Assembly: GCF_026230195.1 (NCBI RefSeq)
Contig: NZ_CP036501.1
Location: 2,542,001 to 2,606,000, forward strand
From: Candidatus Paraluminiphilus aquimaris
Lineage (GTDB): Bacteria; Pseudomonadota; Gammaproteobacteria; Pseudomonadales; Halieaceae
DNA: 64,000 nucleotides
Direction: 5' to 3'
In this document: positions 19,529 to 28,406 of the stretch, piece after piece
Layout of the letters: the number at the start of each line of letters is the position of its first letter
Numbering within the stretch: the first letter of the stretch is position 1
Translations under genes and position numbers: made by a program
The notes under the pieces: model-generated
Told to the model about the DNA's origin: nothing
Databases searched by the model: none
Seen by the model: the letters and a program-made list of their open reading frames with translations, nothing else

Positions 19529-20194
19529 ATGTCAGCCAACATGCTAAAACAAGAACGGGTTGCGTTTATCGACAAGCGGTTACAAGAGCTTTATCCCAAC
19601 CCACCCGTTCCCCTCGATCATTCAGACCCCTACACCCTGCTTGTCGCCGTGTTACTGAGTGCACAGTGCACAGACGAGCGAGTCAATTTGGTTACACCTG
19701 CGCTGTTTGCGTTGGCCGACAACCCCTTTGATATGGCGAAAGAAAGCGTTGAGACGATTCGTGAAATCATCAAGCCCTGCGGTCTGTCTCCGCAAAAATC
19801 AAAAGCCATTCGCGGCTTAAGTGAGATCCTAATTAATGAGCACGGGGGCGAAGTACCGCAGGACTTCGAGAGCCTCGAACGATTGCCGGGGGTAGGACAC
19901 AAAACGGCGAGCGTCGTAATGGCACAGTCCTTTGGTGTCCCAAGCTTCCCCGTAGACACGCATATTCACCGGCTAGCACAAAGGTGGGGCTTGACCCGTG
20001 GTCGAAATGTGAGTGAGACAGAGCGCGATTTAAAGCGGGTATTCAAAAAGAGCCGCTGGAATGATCTGCACCTTCAGATCATCTTTTATGGCCGAGAATT
20101 TTGCTCGGCGCGTGGCTGTGATGGCCGCGTTTGCGAAATTTGCACTACGTGCTATCCGACAAGAAAACATCCCAAACGCGTCAACAAACCCTAA
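19529..20194 (+). CDS. nth: Endonuclease III (DNA glycosylase/AP lyase)
   Basis: Nth excises oxidised pyrimidines and nicks the abasic site. The HhH-GPD fold is clear: LLSAQCTDERVN (about 47-58), the helix-hairpin-helix LPGVGHKTASVVM with the catalytic Lys, and VDTHIHRLAQRWGLT with the catalytic Asp. The C-terminal iron-sulfur region is odd: cysteines at 192, 197, 202, 205 and 208 (FCSARGCDGRVCEICTTC) do not follow the standard C-X6-C-X2-C-X5-C spacing. In E. coli nth follows the rsx operon; here it is inserted between dapC and the arsC-like gene, far from rsx. 221 residues. Confidence 0.93.
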   Translation: MSANMLKQERVAFIDKRLQELYPNPPVPLDHSDPYTLLVAVLLSAQCTDERVNLVTPALFALADNPFDMAKESVETIREIIKPCGLSPQKSKAIRGLSEILINEHGGEVPQDFESLERLPGVGHKTASVVMAQSFGVPSFPVDTHIHRLAQRWGLTRGRNVSETERDLKRVFKKSRWNDLHLQIIFYGREFCSARGCDGRVCEICTTCYPTRKHPKRVNKP

Positions 20195-20221
20195 CGTTCC
20201 CCAAGAGAGAAATCATCAAAA

Positions 20222-20566
20222 ATGACTACCATCTACGGCATTCCCAATTGCGACAGCGTAAAGAAAGCGCGAAAGTGGCTGGAAGAGAAAAATATTGAAT
20301 ACGACTTTGTGGACGTACGTGAGAACACGCCGGCTGCATCTCATATTAGCCACTGGGTGACCGCATTGGGCGCCGAAAAAATGGTTAACAAGCGCAGTAC
20401 AACGTGGAAGAACATGTCAGAGGACGAGCGGTTAGAAGCGCAAACAGGTAATACCGTTTCGGTATTACTTGCTAATCCAACGCTTATTAAGCGACCCGTA
20501 TTAGAGCACAACGAGGTACTCGACGTCGGTTTCAAGGCAGACGCCTACGCTACCTATTTCTCTTAA
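20222..20566 (+). CDS. ArsC/Spx-family thioredoxin-fold protein (YffB-like)
   Basis: A 114-residue protein of the ArsC/Spx family, of the subgroup represented by E. coli YffB. It starts MTTIYGIPNCDSVKKARKWLE, with a single N-terminal Cys (C10) in the thioredoxin-like position, and has the typical NKRSTTWKNM and NPTLIKRPVLE motifs. YffB-like proteins are commonly encoded next to dap genes (yffB-dapE in E. coli), as here before dapD and dapE; they are thought to be thiol reductases, but the physiological substrate is not established. True arsenate reduction is not implied. Confidence 0.88.
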   Translation: MTTIYGIPNCDSVKKARKWLEEKNIEYDFVDVRENTPAASHISHWVTALGAEKMVNKRSTTWKNMSEDERLEAQTGNTVSVLLANPTLIKRPVLEHNEVLDVGFKADAYATYFS

Positions 20567-20605
20567 ACCTCATTTATTCAAACCTACCTCAGGAGCACAT
20601 ACTCA

Positions 20606-21619
20606 ATGTCTCGCACCCTCCATGCCTTTGGTCTCGGCGTTGCGTCAGAAAATGCAAATGGCGACATACTCGACGTTTTCTTCCCCGCACCCAGAGCAAA
20701 TATCTCCGGTGGATTAGCCGATGCCCTCCACGGTGTATCAGGCACGCTCGACGACGCATCGCTCAGTTCAGTCGCCACCGACTGCAGAGCGGCTGGTGAT
20801 GAGGCGCTGGCAGCCCTCGCTGAACGGCTACGTGAGAGCGGACGCCGGATAGTTGCGTCATCGTTGAATGACAACTCGGCACCTGAGACGGTGGGGGACG
20901 CCTACCTAAAGCTGCACCTTCTTTCCCACCGGCTGGTTAAGCCGCATGGCACAGACCTGTCGGGTATTTTTCCGCTCCTTCCCAATGTGGCATGGACGGA
21001 TGAGGGCCCCGTTGATTTAAATGAGCTCGCAGATCGGCAGCTCACTGCGAGGCTCAAGGGGCGCGTGCTCGAGGTTGCAAGCGTTGATAAATTCCCAAAG
21101 ATGACAAACTACGTAGTGCCGGCAGGTGTTCGCATCGCACACAGCGCCCGAGTCCGTCTGGGCGCTCACCTTGGTGCAGGTACAACGGTAATGCATGAGG
21201 GTTTCATCAATTTCAATGCGGGTACCGAAGGCCCCGGGATGGTTGAGGGCCGTATATCGGCTGGAGTCATGGTTGGTAAAGGGTCCGACCTGGGTGGCGG
21301 ATGCTCTACCATGGGGACACTGTCCGGTGGCGGCAACATCATCATCTCCGTTGGTGAGGAGTGCTTAATTGGTGCCAACGCAGGCTTGGGCATTCCGCTG
21401 GGTGATCGTTGCACCATCGAGGCTGGGCTATTTGTAACGGCCGGAACAAAAGTAGACGTGCTCGACGATCAACGAAATACCATCGAAACCATTGCAGCGC
21501 GGCATCTGGCTACCCGTTCAGATTTACTCTTTCGCCGTAATTCACAGTCAGGGGCTGTAGAATGCCTTACGAACAAGACCGCCATAGAACTCAACGAAAG
21601 CCTTCATGCAAACAACTAA
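20606..21619 (+). CDS. dapD: Tetrahydrodipicolinate N-succinyltransferase (long Pseudomonas type)
   Basis: DapD transfers succinyl from succinyl-CoA to tetrahydrodipicolinate in lysine and peptidoglycan synthesis. At 337 residues it belongs to the longer class seen in Pseudomonas, not the 274-residue E. coli class. The N-terminal 170 residues are class-specific. The C-terminal half is a left-handed beta-helix with [60 protein letters not shown] and [24 protein letters not shown] lies 11 bases before the ATG. Its end overlaps dapE by 14 bases. Confidence 0.95.
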   Translation: MSRTLHAFGLGVASENANGDILDVFFPAPRANISGGLADALHGVSGTLDDASLSSVATDCRAAGDEALAALAERLRESGRRIVASSLNDNSAPETVGDAYLKLHLLSHRLVKPHGTDLSGIFPLLPNVAWTDEGPVDLNELADRQLTARLKGRVLEVASVDKFPKMTNYVVPAGVRIAHSARVRLGAHLGAGTTVMHEGFINFNAGTEGPGMVEGRISAGVMVGKGSDLGGGCSTMGTLSGGGNIIISVGEECLIGANAGLGIPLGDRCTIEAGLFVTAGTKVDVLDDQRNTIETIAARHLATRSDLLFRRNSQSGAVECLTNKTAIELNESLHANN

Positions 21620-22751
21620 TTCGTACAACGACGCCATTGCGCTCACTCGAGAACTGATTGAGAAACAATCGGTGACGCCCGCCGACGACGGGTGCCAGCC
21701 GCTCATGGCAGAGCGACTCGCTAATATTGGGTTCACCTGTGAGTGCTTACAAGCCGAGGAAGTCCTTAACCTGTGGGCAACGCGTGGCAATGAGGGCCCA
21801 CTCCTCGTATTTGCGGGGCATACCGATGTGGTGCCACCCGGACCCCTAGAGCATTGGGATAGCGATCCGTTTGTGCCGACAGAGCGAGATGGCTTTTTAT
21901 TCGGTCGAGGTGCGGCAGACATGAAGTCGAGTCTCGCCGCCATGGTTGTTGCAACGGAATCGTTTATTGGGAAGCACCCGAACCACAAAGGACGCATAGG
22001 CTTTCTGATTACCGCTGACGAAGAGGGTCCGGCAGTTCACGGCACTCGCTATGTCGTTGATACGCTGATGGCAAGAGAGGAAACCATCGATTGGTGCGTC
22101 GTTGGCGAGCCTTCCAGCACATCCCAGCTCGGCGACATCATAAAGAACGGTCGCCGAGGCTCCATCAACGCAACGCTTACGATAAAGGGCAAACAGGGCC
22201 ACGTCGCCTACCCGCACCTTGCCGATAACCCTATGCACAAAGCCTTTGACGTGTTGAACCAACTCAGCGCATTGCAGTGGGATCAAGGCAATGCTTTTTT
22301 TGACCCTACACAGCTACAGTTTTCCAATATTCAGTCAGGGACAGGTGCCACGAATGTGATTCCCGGTGAGTTAAACGCTGTTTTCAATCTGCGGTTCTCG
22401 ACGGAAATCACCGCCGACGGTATCAAGAAGAAGTGTGAGGATTTATTGGATAAAAGCGGTGTTGACTATGATATTTCCTGGCAGTTAAGCGGAAATCCTT
22501 TTTTGACTGAACCCGGCGATCTTGTGGATGCAGCAACGCAGAGTATTTTGGAAGTCACAGGCGTCGATACAACACTCAGCACCGGTGGTGGGACGTCTGA
22601 CGGGCGATTTATTGCAAAAATGGGCGGGCAGATCATCGAGCTCGGCGTTATCAATGCGTCGATACATCAACGTAATGAGCACGTATTGATATCCGACATC
22701 CCAAAATTAGCCGCTATCTACGAGGGCATACTCACTCGGGTACTGACTTAA
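21606..22751 (+). CDS. dapE: Succinyl-diaminopimelate desuccinylase
   Basis: DapE is a di-zinc M20 amidohydrolase that releases LL-diaminopimelate. Zinc and catalytic motifs are present: [13 protein letters not shown] (His and catalytic Asp), [15 protein letters not shown] (bridging Asp), [14 protein letters not shown] (general base Glu and zinc Glu), VVGEPSS (zinc Asp) and the C-terminal [11 protein letters not shown] (zinc His). 381 residues, as expected. The ATG lies inside the dapD end (14-base overlap), so the two are translationally coupled. This is the last gene of the plus-strand dap block. Confidence 0.96.
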   Translation: MQTTNSYNDAIALTRELIEKQSVTPADDGCQPLMAERLANIGFTCECLQAEEVLNLWATRGNEGPLLVFAGHTDVVPPGPLEHWDSDPFVPTERDGFLFGRGAADMKSSLAAMVVATESFIGKHPNHKGRIGFLITADEEGPAVHGTRYVVDTLMAREETIDWCVVGEPSSTSQLGDIIKNGRRGSINATLTIKGKQGHVAYPHLADNPMHKAFDVLNQLSALQWDQGNAFFDPTQLQFSNIQSGTGATNVIPGELNAVFNLRFSTEITADGIKKKCEDLLDKSGVDYDISWQLSGNPFLTEPGDLVDAATQSILEVTGVDTTLSTGGGTSDGRFIAKMGGQIIELGVINASIHQRNEHVLISDIPKLAAIYEGILTRVLT

Positions 22752-22774
22752 AGCAGAGGCGAGACCGCCGAACC

Positions 22775-23206
22775 TCATACAAAGGTGATTTTGGCCTGCG
22801 GTAGTTGTGTAGCGAGACCCTGAGCGAGCGTCCTAAAGTACGCCTCACAGGATTTTGACCAAATATCGGCATTTGCGTCGATGATAAACTCCCAGTGAAT
22901 CGACGCACTTAACATGAGCGTTGCTTCGAGAATCCGGGTCACGCCAACAACCTTAGCTTGTAAGAATTCCGAGGCGGCGCCCTCAAAGTCTGGACTATCT
23001 AAACGGCACTTTACGCAGCTCGGGACCGTATTCTGGCGGAGCCAATCCATCACGCGAGCCTGCCCTTCAACCGTAGCCAAGTCGACCGCGATCACGCTGT
23101 CGACGAGGTCGTCGTCCCCCAACGCCAAACCCACGTAAGTCATCGTGTGCTGTTTTTTCAGCTCAGGCGTCGGTACGTAATCCAACAATAGCAATGACGT
23201 TCTCAC
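22775..23206 (-). CDS. Conserved-looking hypothetical protein downstream of rsmJ
   Basis: A 143-residue soluble protein that I do not recognise. No signal peptide, membrane segment or catalytic motif is evident. The sequence reads as alternating strands and helices (MRTSLLLLDYVPTPELKK, then VGLALGDDDLVDSVIAVDL) and has two Cys in a PSCVKC pair (near residues 63-66). The start is a GTG whose GTGA overlaps the rsmJ stop, with GGGAGA upstream, so it is clearly a translated member of the cyclase-like/rsmJ operon. Its end faces dapE with a 23-base gap. Confidence 0.75.
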   Translation of the reverse strand: MRTSLLLLDYVPTPELKKQHTMTYVGLALGDDDLVDSVIAVDLATVEGQARVMDWLRQNTVPSCVKCRLDSPDFEGAASEFLQAKVVGVTRILEATLMLSASIHWEFIIDANADIWSKSCEAYFRTLAQGLATQLPQAKITFV

Positions 23207-23982
23207 AACTCTCCCTTGGCATTAGGCCGCACCAAAACATCGAATCTCACCGTTTTACCGGAAATTGCATGGGAGGGTTTCATGCCTCCCAAATAAGGGG
23301 ATTTTGCGGGTCGCTTTATCACTACGCGCCCAACGGGTTGCGACAGTGCCCAATCCAGCAGCGCCGCCCCCTGCTCGCCGGTTGCATCGTTTTCAAGAAG
23401 CGCCTGAACGGTCGCGAGATCTTTTTTGACTGCAGCTGATTTACTTCGATCAGGAAACATAGGGTCGAGGTAAATCACATCGAACCCCGCGAGGGAGCGC
23501 TGCGCACTGTCCCCGCGACTGATCGTCATCCGCTGGGCAGCATCCACAACTTTGGTCTGGGCACTCAGCAGCGCGGTTTGCTTTGCATGCGTCAGCAAAA
23601 AAAACAGTACCGGTGATGCCTCCGAAAGCTCGACGTTGCAACCCAGGTCAGCGAGGACAAAGGCATCTCGACCTAATCCTGCTGTCGCATCAAATACCCT
23701 CGGCTTCAGATCTTTCTTTACCCCAACGGCGCGCCCAAGCGGTTCGTTATGCCCCGATTTACGACGGTAAAGCATGTCAGGCGATGAGAAGTCGATCGTA
23801 ACTCGACCAGGACGGGGTTTCTCTAGAGCTTGCAACCAAACTTCATGAGTGTCCACCACTAAGGCAACCGGGGCCACGGCATGAGCGTAGGAACTCGCAA
23901 GTGGCAGTCCAAGTTCATTCGCCACACGCTTCGCCGCCTGCTCCGCTGATCTAGATGCAGGGATAACCTCACATGCCATCAT
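23203..23982 (-). CDS. rsmJ: 16S rRNA (guanine1516-N2)-methyltransferase
   Basis: RsmJ methylates G1516 of 16S rRNA using S-adenosylmethionine. The 259-residue protein has the Rossmann-type motif I VFDATAGLGRDAFVLADLG, LYRRKSGHNEPLGRAVG upstream of it (highly specific to this family), the catalytic-loop motif IYLDPMFPDRSKSAAVKK and the C-terminal VVIKRPAKSPYLGGMKPSHAISGKTVRFDV. It is coupled to the upstream cyclase-like gene by an ATGA overlap and to the downstream unknown gene by a GTGA overlap. Confidence 0.95.
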   Translation of the reverse strand: MMACEVIPASRSAEQAAKRVANELGLPLASSYAHAVAPVALVVDTHEVWLQALEKPRPGRVTIDFSSPDMLYRRKSGHNEPLGRAVGVKKDLKPRVFDATAGLGRDAFVLADLGCNVELSEASPVLFFLLTHAKQTALLSAQTKVVDAAQRMTISRGDSAQRSLAGFDVIYLDPMFPDRSKSAAVKKDLATVQALLENDATGEQGAALLDWALSQPVGRVVIKRPAKSPYLGGMKPSHAISGKTVRFDVLVRPNAKGEL

Positions 23983-25046
23983 CGATTTCGAACACCTAGC
24001 TCGAGTGGAACATCACCCAAAACCGCTTTAAATCCGACCGACAGCGCCTGCTGACGAAGCCCGTGTTTGTCGTTAAATTCAATAGTACGAGCATGGGACT
24101 CGCCTGCCGACCAGTCCTCAAAATCCATTGCTGTCAGCTGCCGCTCTCCAATTTGAAGGCCCGACATACTCAGCAACTCATCGCGTGCGTAATTCAAAAA
24201 ATCAGACGTTGTTTTTAACGCATCAGACTCGGGTAAACAGGAGGAAAATTGTCCGAAGTGGATACCACATGGCGGTACCTGTTCAATCAGTCTGGCCAAT
24301 CGTATCGTTACATCACCAACGATGTAGCTGAAGACAGTTGGATTTATTCCCTCGGCTTGAGACAGTTCGTAGTGACTCCCCAAGTGAAAGGCTGAGCGAA
24401 GAACCGGAACGGTACCCGCTTGCGATTTTTCTCTCGCAACCGCGTTGTCAATCAGTACGAGCAGGAAGAAGGTAAGCAAGTCGACATTGGGAAAGGCCCC
24501 CAAATCCCTATTCCAAACATAGTAACCATCCCCTGTGGTAGTCCGTGCAAAGTTTACTTCAACACCCTCGCGCTTCAGTTTTGAATAGGCCGAGTTCATT
24601 GAGTACGACAAGCTATTAAGCTGGCTCGCCTGCTCGAAGGGTCGAAATAAAGAAAAGTCTACAATATCGAAGAGCGCCACAGCGCGCTCTTCAACATGAG
24701 CGACGCTATAGCGCTTAACGAGCTCATCGATGGCTAAAATCGTCGCCTCGTCGTCAGCAGGCGCGAGATCCAACTTGATGAAACTCGGTGCAACGCCCAA
24801 ACGCGCCGCGATCTCGAAGATCTCTTTGTGCCCTTTATGCCTAGAGCCTGACAAGAGATCCCTGACAAACGCCTCGTTTGCTAAAGGGTCCGATACGTGT
24901 TCTTCAGGCGCTGTGAAGTTACCCAAAAAATAGTGAGGGACAACAAGCGTTAACAGGCCACTTGGGTCATAGGCCCAGCATAAAACAAGGCTTTGACCCA
25001 ATCGCCATTGTTTCTGTAATGTCGCCTCAAGCTGTTCTAGTGCCAC
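23979..25046 (-). CDS. Class III nucleotide-cyclase-like protein, probably degenerate
   Basis: A 355-residue soluble protein. Residues about 118-255 resemble a class III adenylate/guanylate cyclase homology domain: AVALFDIVDFSLF (D127 and D130, matching the first metal Asp of FxDIxxFT), ARTTTGDGYYVWN (G172-D173, second metal Asp) and FSYIVGDVTIRLARLIE (residues 239-255), matching the GDxVNxAxRLE block. The Arg (R252) is kept, but the transition-state Asn of that block is replaced by Ile248, and the usual Lys before GD is absent. Residues 1-117 and 260-355 are unrecognised. It may be an inactive or altered cyclase or a nucleotide-binding regulator. The stop overlaps the rsmJ start (ATGA). Confidence refers to the gene and the fold, not to cyclase activity. 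Confidence 0.6.
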   Translation of the reverse strand: MALEQLEATLQKQWRLGQSLVLCWAYDPSGLLTLVVPHYFLGNFTAPEEHVSDPLANEAFVRDLLSGSRHKGHKEIFEIAARLGVAPSFIKLDLAPADDEATILAIDELVKRYSVAHVEERAVALFDIVDFSLFRPFEQASQLNSLSYSMNSAYSKLKREGVEVNFARTTTGDGYYVWNRDLGAFPNVDLLTFFLLVLIDNAVAREKSQAGTVPVLRSAFHLGSHYELSQAEGINPTVFSYIVGDVTIRLARLIEQVPPCGIHFGQFSSCLPESDALKTTSDFLNYARDELLSMSGLQIGERQLTAMDFEDWSAGESHARTIEFNDKHGLRQQALSVGFKAVLGDVPLELGVRNR

Positions 25047-25151
25047 CGTGTCACCCTTACACGCTCACGAACCCAATAAGCACGTCGAGATTCGTTCTCG
25101 AACTTCGCTGCCTGCACTGGCATCATACTGACTCAGACACTGGATTTCGTC

Positions 25152-25709
25152 ATGTTTACTCATTTATTTAAAAAGCGGCCGCCCGGTAGGCGAAGGAGGA
25201 ACGTTGCCACTAAGTTTATTGCAGCAAGCTTCGTTTTCATGGGCCTGACCGCCTGCAAAAATATTGATAAATACGACGTAACCTTTAATGACCGTCCAGT
25301 CTACTCACCGCAACGACTCTTTACCGACTATCGCGTCAACGACAAAGCCCTGGCCAACTGTATTGAGCAAGCCATCGAAGATTTCGAGATATACACTGCC
25401 GATGGTTTAGAGGTTTTGAACTGCTCAGATGCCGGGATTAGCTCCTTGCTCGGTCTCTCCCAATTCGCAAACCTACGGCGCCTAAAGCTCTCAAATAATG
25501 AGATTCGAAATCTCGTAGAACTGTCAGTTATGACTGAGCTAATTGAGGTGCAGCTTGACGGTAATAATGTGATCGACAGCGTGCCCTTGACATCGCTACC
25601 TCGGGTAGAGCGGATTAACTTGGCCGATAATCCAGCCCTCCAATGTGACGGGGTTGCCAAGTTTTCGTCGGCGATCCAAATCACGCTACCGGAGCACTGC
25701 CAGTCATGA
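25152..25709 (+). CDS. Leucine-rich-repeat lipoprotein
   Basis: A 185-residue secreted lipoprotein. The N-terminus is very basic (KKRPPGRRRR), followed by a hydrophobic core and the lipobox LTAC with Cys35 as the predicted lipid-modified residue. Residues about 85-170 contain roughly four leucine-rich repeats of the LxxLxLxxNxI type (FANLRRLKLSNNEI, then LIEVQLDGNNVI, then VERINLADNPAL), capped by Cys pairs near the C-terminus. Such domains bind proteins; the target is unknown. The ATGA overlap with the next gene, an LpxL-type acyltransferase, suggests an envelope role. Confidence 0.8.
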   Translation: MFTHLFKKRPPGRRRRNVATKFIAASFVFMGLTACKNIDKYDVTFNDRPVYSPQRLFTDYRVNDKALANCIEQAIEDFEIYTADGLEVLNCSDAGISSLLGLSQFANLRRLKLSNNEIRNLVELSVMTELIEVQLDGNNVIDSVPLTSLPRVERINLADNPALQCDGVAKFSSAIQITLPEHCQS

Positions 25710-26611
25710 CTTACTGGCTCTACCGCACTATTGCGGCACTGCCGCTCGCATACGCCTACCATTTATCAACGGTGATTGCCTGGCTTACTCAATCGGTTGT
25801 CAAATATCGGGTCAAGACCGTTGACCGTAATTTGCGGGCGGCCTTTCCCGGCGAGACCGATGAGTGGTATCTCACTACACGCAAACGGTTTTACAAACAA
25901 TTCGCTGAAGTCGCCATTGAGTCACTCTATGGCTGGCGCATCCCGAAAGCCGAATTAGAAGAACGTATGAAACTGGTTGGCTGGGAGCCGTTGCAGGCTT
26001 CTTCAGAAACAACACCCAAGCCCGGCATTTTGCTGTCAATACACCACGGAAATTGGGAGTGGTTGATGCAGCGAGCAAGCCTTGCCGCCTCGGCGCCGCT
26101 TGATGGTGTCTATAAACCGCTGCACGATAAAGGTGCTGACAGATTTGCGCTGGAGTCGCGCGGCCGCTGGGGTGCAACACTTGTCACAATGAAAGCGATG
26201 GGTCGTCATGTATTGCGCAATCGACGTAAACCTCGCGTCCTCGCCCTGCTCGCGGACCAAGCACCGGGCAAACGAGAGACTGCCCACTGGACGCAGTTCA
26301 TGAATCAGCCCGCGGGCTTTTTTCTCGGTCCAGCGACGCTGGCCAATATCACGCAATATCCTGTCTATTTTGTCCGCGGAAAACGTCTTAATCGGGGTTA
26401 TTACGAGGTAGAGCTCATTGAAATCTGTCGAGAACCCGGGACTTTATCGCAAGAAGCGCTGATCGAGCGTTACGTGGAACTCGCCGAGGAAACGATTCGC
26501 AGCGAACCTGAAAGTTACCTGTGGAGTAATCGACGGTGGAAACGAAGTCCGCCTCAGGCGACGTTAACCGAAAGCGGCGCCGTATCTGACGAAATCCAGT
26601 CAAATCCCTGA
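25706..26611 (+). CDS. LpxL/HtrB-family lipid A acyltransferase
   Basis: A 301-residue inner-membrane acyltransferase of the LpxL/LpxM (HtrB/MsbB) family, which adds secondary acyl chains to lipid A or related lipids at the cytoplasmic face. The catalytic HX4E motif is in LSIHHGNWEWLMQRAS (near residue 112), followed by GVYKPLHDKGADRF (KPLxN-like) and ALLADQAPGK. An N-terminal hydrophobic anchor is present. It is coupled to the upstream LRR lipoprotein by an ATGA overlap. The last 58 bases overlap the opposing MBL-fold gene. Whether it acts on lipid A or another lipid cannot be told from sequence. Confidence 0.88.
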   Translation: MTYWLYRTIAALPLAYAYHLSTVIAWLTQSVVKYRVKTVDRNLRAAFPGETDEWYLTTRKRFYKQFAEVAIESLYGWRIPKAELEERMKLVGWEPLQASSETTPKPGILLSIHHGNWEWLMQRASLAASAPLDGVYKPLHDKGADRFALESRGRWGATLVTMKAMGRHVLRNRRKPRVLALLADQAPGKRETAHWTQFMNQPAGFFLGPATLANITQYPVYFVRGKRLNRGYYEVELIEICREPGTLSQEALIERYVELAEETIRSEPESYLWSNRRWKRSPPQATLTESGAVSDEIQSNP

Positions 26612-27345
26612 CTCTGTGTGGCGTAAATTACTTGTGTTTGAGATGCTTTCGACCAGTCTCCAAGCCTTTCTGACACCGCCTCAAGAGAGTTATTTTGCTC
26701 AGAGATGTGACCCGCGACCACAATATTAGGTGTGCCTGACGTCATAGACGTCAGCATTGTCATCGCTTGATCATTATTTAAATGACCGTAATCGCCAGCG
26801 ACGCGACGCTTTAAGGTTGCTGGATAAGGTCCCCGCCTGAGCATGTCCAGGTCGTGGTTAAACTCGAGCAAAAGCATGTCGCAACCTGAGAAAGCTTTTT
26901 GCACGTGCGCTGAAACACAACCAAGATCGGTGAGCACACCCACCGCCACCCCGTTGTGAAAGAAGCGGTATTGCACGGGTTGCCTGGCATCGTGCGGAAC
27001 CGTAACCGCACTTACTTCAATGTCGCCCACCGCAAAGCGTGAGTCGCTCTCAATTTCGACCACTGAACGAGCTGAATCCAACTTGCCTGACTGTCGCGTA
27101 CCGTGTGTCGCATAAATGGGCGCGGATGCAGCCTTCGCCACGGCGGAAACGCCTGCGATATGGTCGGAGTGCTCATGCGTAACCAACACCGCATCGATGT
27201 CCGTGATCTCCAACCCCAATCGCGGTAGGCGAGCCATCATTTCGCGCACCCCAAAGCCGCAGTCGATCAGCACAACGGTATCTTGCGAAGCGACAAGTGT
27301 TGCATTGCCTTTACTGCCGGAGCCCAGCGAAGCAAGGCGCAACAT
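26554..27345 (-). CDS. MBL-fold metallohydrolase (YycJ/WalJ-like)
   Basis: A 263-residue metallo-beta-lactamase-fold hydrolase. The N-terminal pattern LRLASLGSGSKGNATLV, the metal motif VTHEHSDHIAGV (HxHxDH), TVPHDARQPVQYRF, GVLTDLGCV, LLEFNHD and VVAGHISEQNN are characteristic of the YycJ/WalJ subgroup, often annotated as phosphoribosyl-1,2-cyclic phosphodiesterase-like or 5'-3' exonuclease-like. Substrate not known. The start overlaps the bamC stop (TAATG) and the 3' end overlaps the convergent acyltransferase by 58 bases. Confidence 0.9.
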   Translation of the reverse strand: MLRLASLGSGSKGNATLVASQDTVVLIDCGFGVREMMARLPRLGLEITDIDAVLVTHEHSDHIAGVSAVAKAASAPIYATHGTRQSGKLDSARSVVEIESDSRFAVGDIEVSAVTVPHDARQPVQYRFFHNGVAVGVLTDLGCVSAHVQKAFSGCDMLLLEFNHDLDMLRRGPYPATLKRRVAGDYGHLNNDQAMTMLTSMTSGTPNIVVAGHISEQNNSLEAVSERLGDWSKASQTQVIYATQSQGFDWISSDTAPLSVNVA

Positions 27346-28406
27346 TACGTAATATTGCCCTGCAGGAGGATGAGCAATCCCTGTTGCTCAATTTGATCGA
27401 TGGGTTGACCTTGCGCATCGAGCACGTCGATGTAAATCAGTTTGCGCTCTTCGGTACTCAACATGACCTGAAACTCACGTCCAATGAGCGGATCATCGCT
27501 GTCACCGCCGCCCCAAAGCCACCCAAACCAACTCTCGCCGTCCTCACCGTCAGGCCCGAGGTAAGTCACATAAAACAATCCTGCACTTCGATTTTTGTCA
27601 TCGACTCTAAAGCCCGCATCAGCGAAACCTTTTTCTGTTGCCGCCCAAGCGCGATTGAATGGGAGCGCTAGCTTCAATCGTGTCCCGGCAGACGATTCTT
27701 CAAGCGAAATGCGTCCCGCGCCCGTCATCGCCTGTCCCGCCATCATCGAAACGGGCGCTGACTCCGCATTGTTGGCAATAAACTGTGCAATGTTGCGAAG
27801 CATTTTTTGTTCGAGATCGTCGTCGTCCGAATTTTCGGGCCATGACGTTAGATCGATATCCTTCGCCTGATTTTGCTGCAAAATGTGCAACTCAGACGTA
27901 TTGCGCTGAACGCCCGAGTCCACGCGGAATCTAAAACGCGATTCGAGCTCTCGGTCCTGCAGTAATACAAAGTTTGTATCGATCAGACCACCAGTTGCGT
28001 CCACACTAGAGACATCGATACCGCTGCTGACAAGAAAGGCACGTACCTGAGGCCATAACTGACCTGGCGCCACGTTGACCACGGCCCAGCTACTACCCCC
28101 TAGACGTTGCAAACGGACTGCATCTACCTGTGAGCTCGCCGTCAGTGGAGCAGGCCGAGGTACCTTTCCGGTCACAGGAATCGCGATATTAATAGCCACC
28201 TCTGGGATCGGATAGCCTTGCTGGATCGCCTCAGAATCCAAATCAGACGGCACCTCAATGGGCGAGGTTTCAATGGCGGTCTCGTAGTCCCCAGAGAGCT
28301 CATTCTCAGTCTCCCAAGGCAGTGTCTTCACCGACTCAGGTAGGTAACTACAACCGCTCACGAGTGTTGCCATGAGAAATGCGGCAGCGCCTTTTATTTT
28401 ATGCAT
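27345..28406 (-). CDS. bamC: Outer membrane assembly lipoprotein BamC
   Basis: BamC (NlpB) is an accessory lipoprotein of the Bam complex. The 353-residue precursor has a signal peptide and lipobox LVSGC (Cys19). The N-terminal acidic unstructured stretch, two helix-grip domains (about 105-215 with VAPGQLWPQVRAFL, and 245-340 with FNRAWAATEKGFADAGFRVDD) and the adjacency to dapA, as in E. coli dapA-bamC, support the call. Sequence divergence in this family is large, hence slightly lower confidence. The start overlaps the dapA end by 13 bases. Confidence 0.88.
   Translation of the reverse strand: MHKIKGAAAFLMATLVSGCSYLPESVKTLPWETENELSGDYETAIETSPIEVPSDLDSEAIQQGYPIPEVAINIAIPVTGKVPRPAPLTASSQVDAVRLQRLGGSSWAVVNVAPGQLWPQVRAFLVSSGIDVSSVDATGGLIDTNFVLLQDRELESRFRFRVDSGVQRNTSELHILQQNQAKDIDLTSWPENSDDDDLEQKMLRNIAQFIANNAESAPVSMMAGQAMTGAGRISLEESSAGTRLKLALPFNRAWAATEKGFADAGFRVDDKNRSAGLFYVTYLGPDGEDGESWFGWLWGGGDSDDPLIGREFQVMLSTEERKLIYIDVLDAQGQPIDQIEQQGLLILLQGNIT

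Noticed and set aside
20222-20566. Arsenate reductase (arsC) call
   Set aside because: The family is ArsC/Spx-like, but the YffB-type sequence and dap context argue against arsenic resistance; no ars genes nearby.
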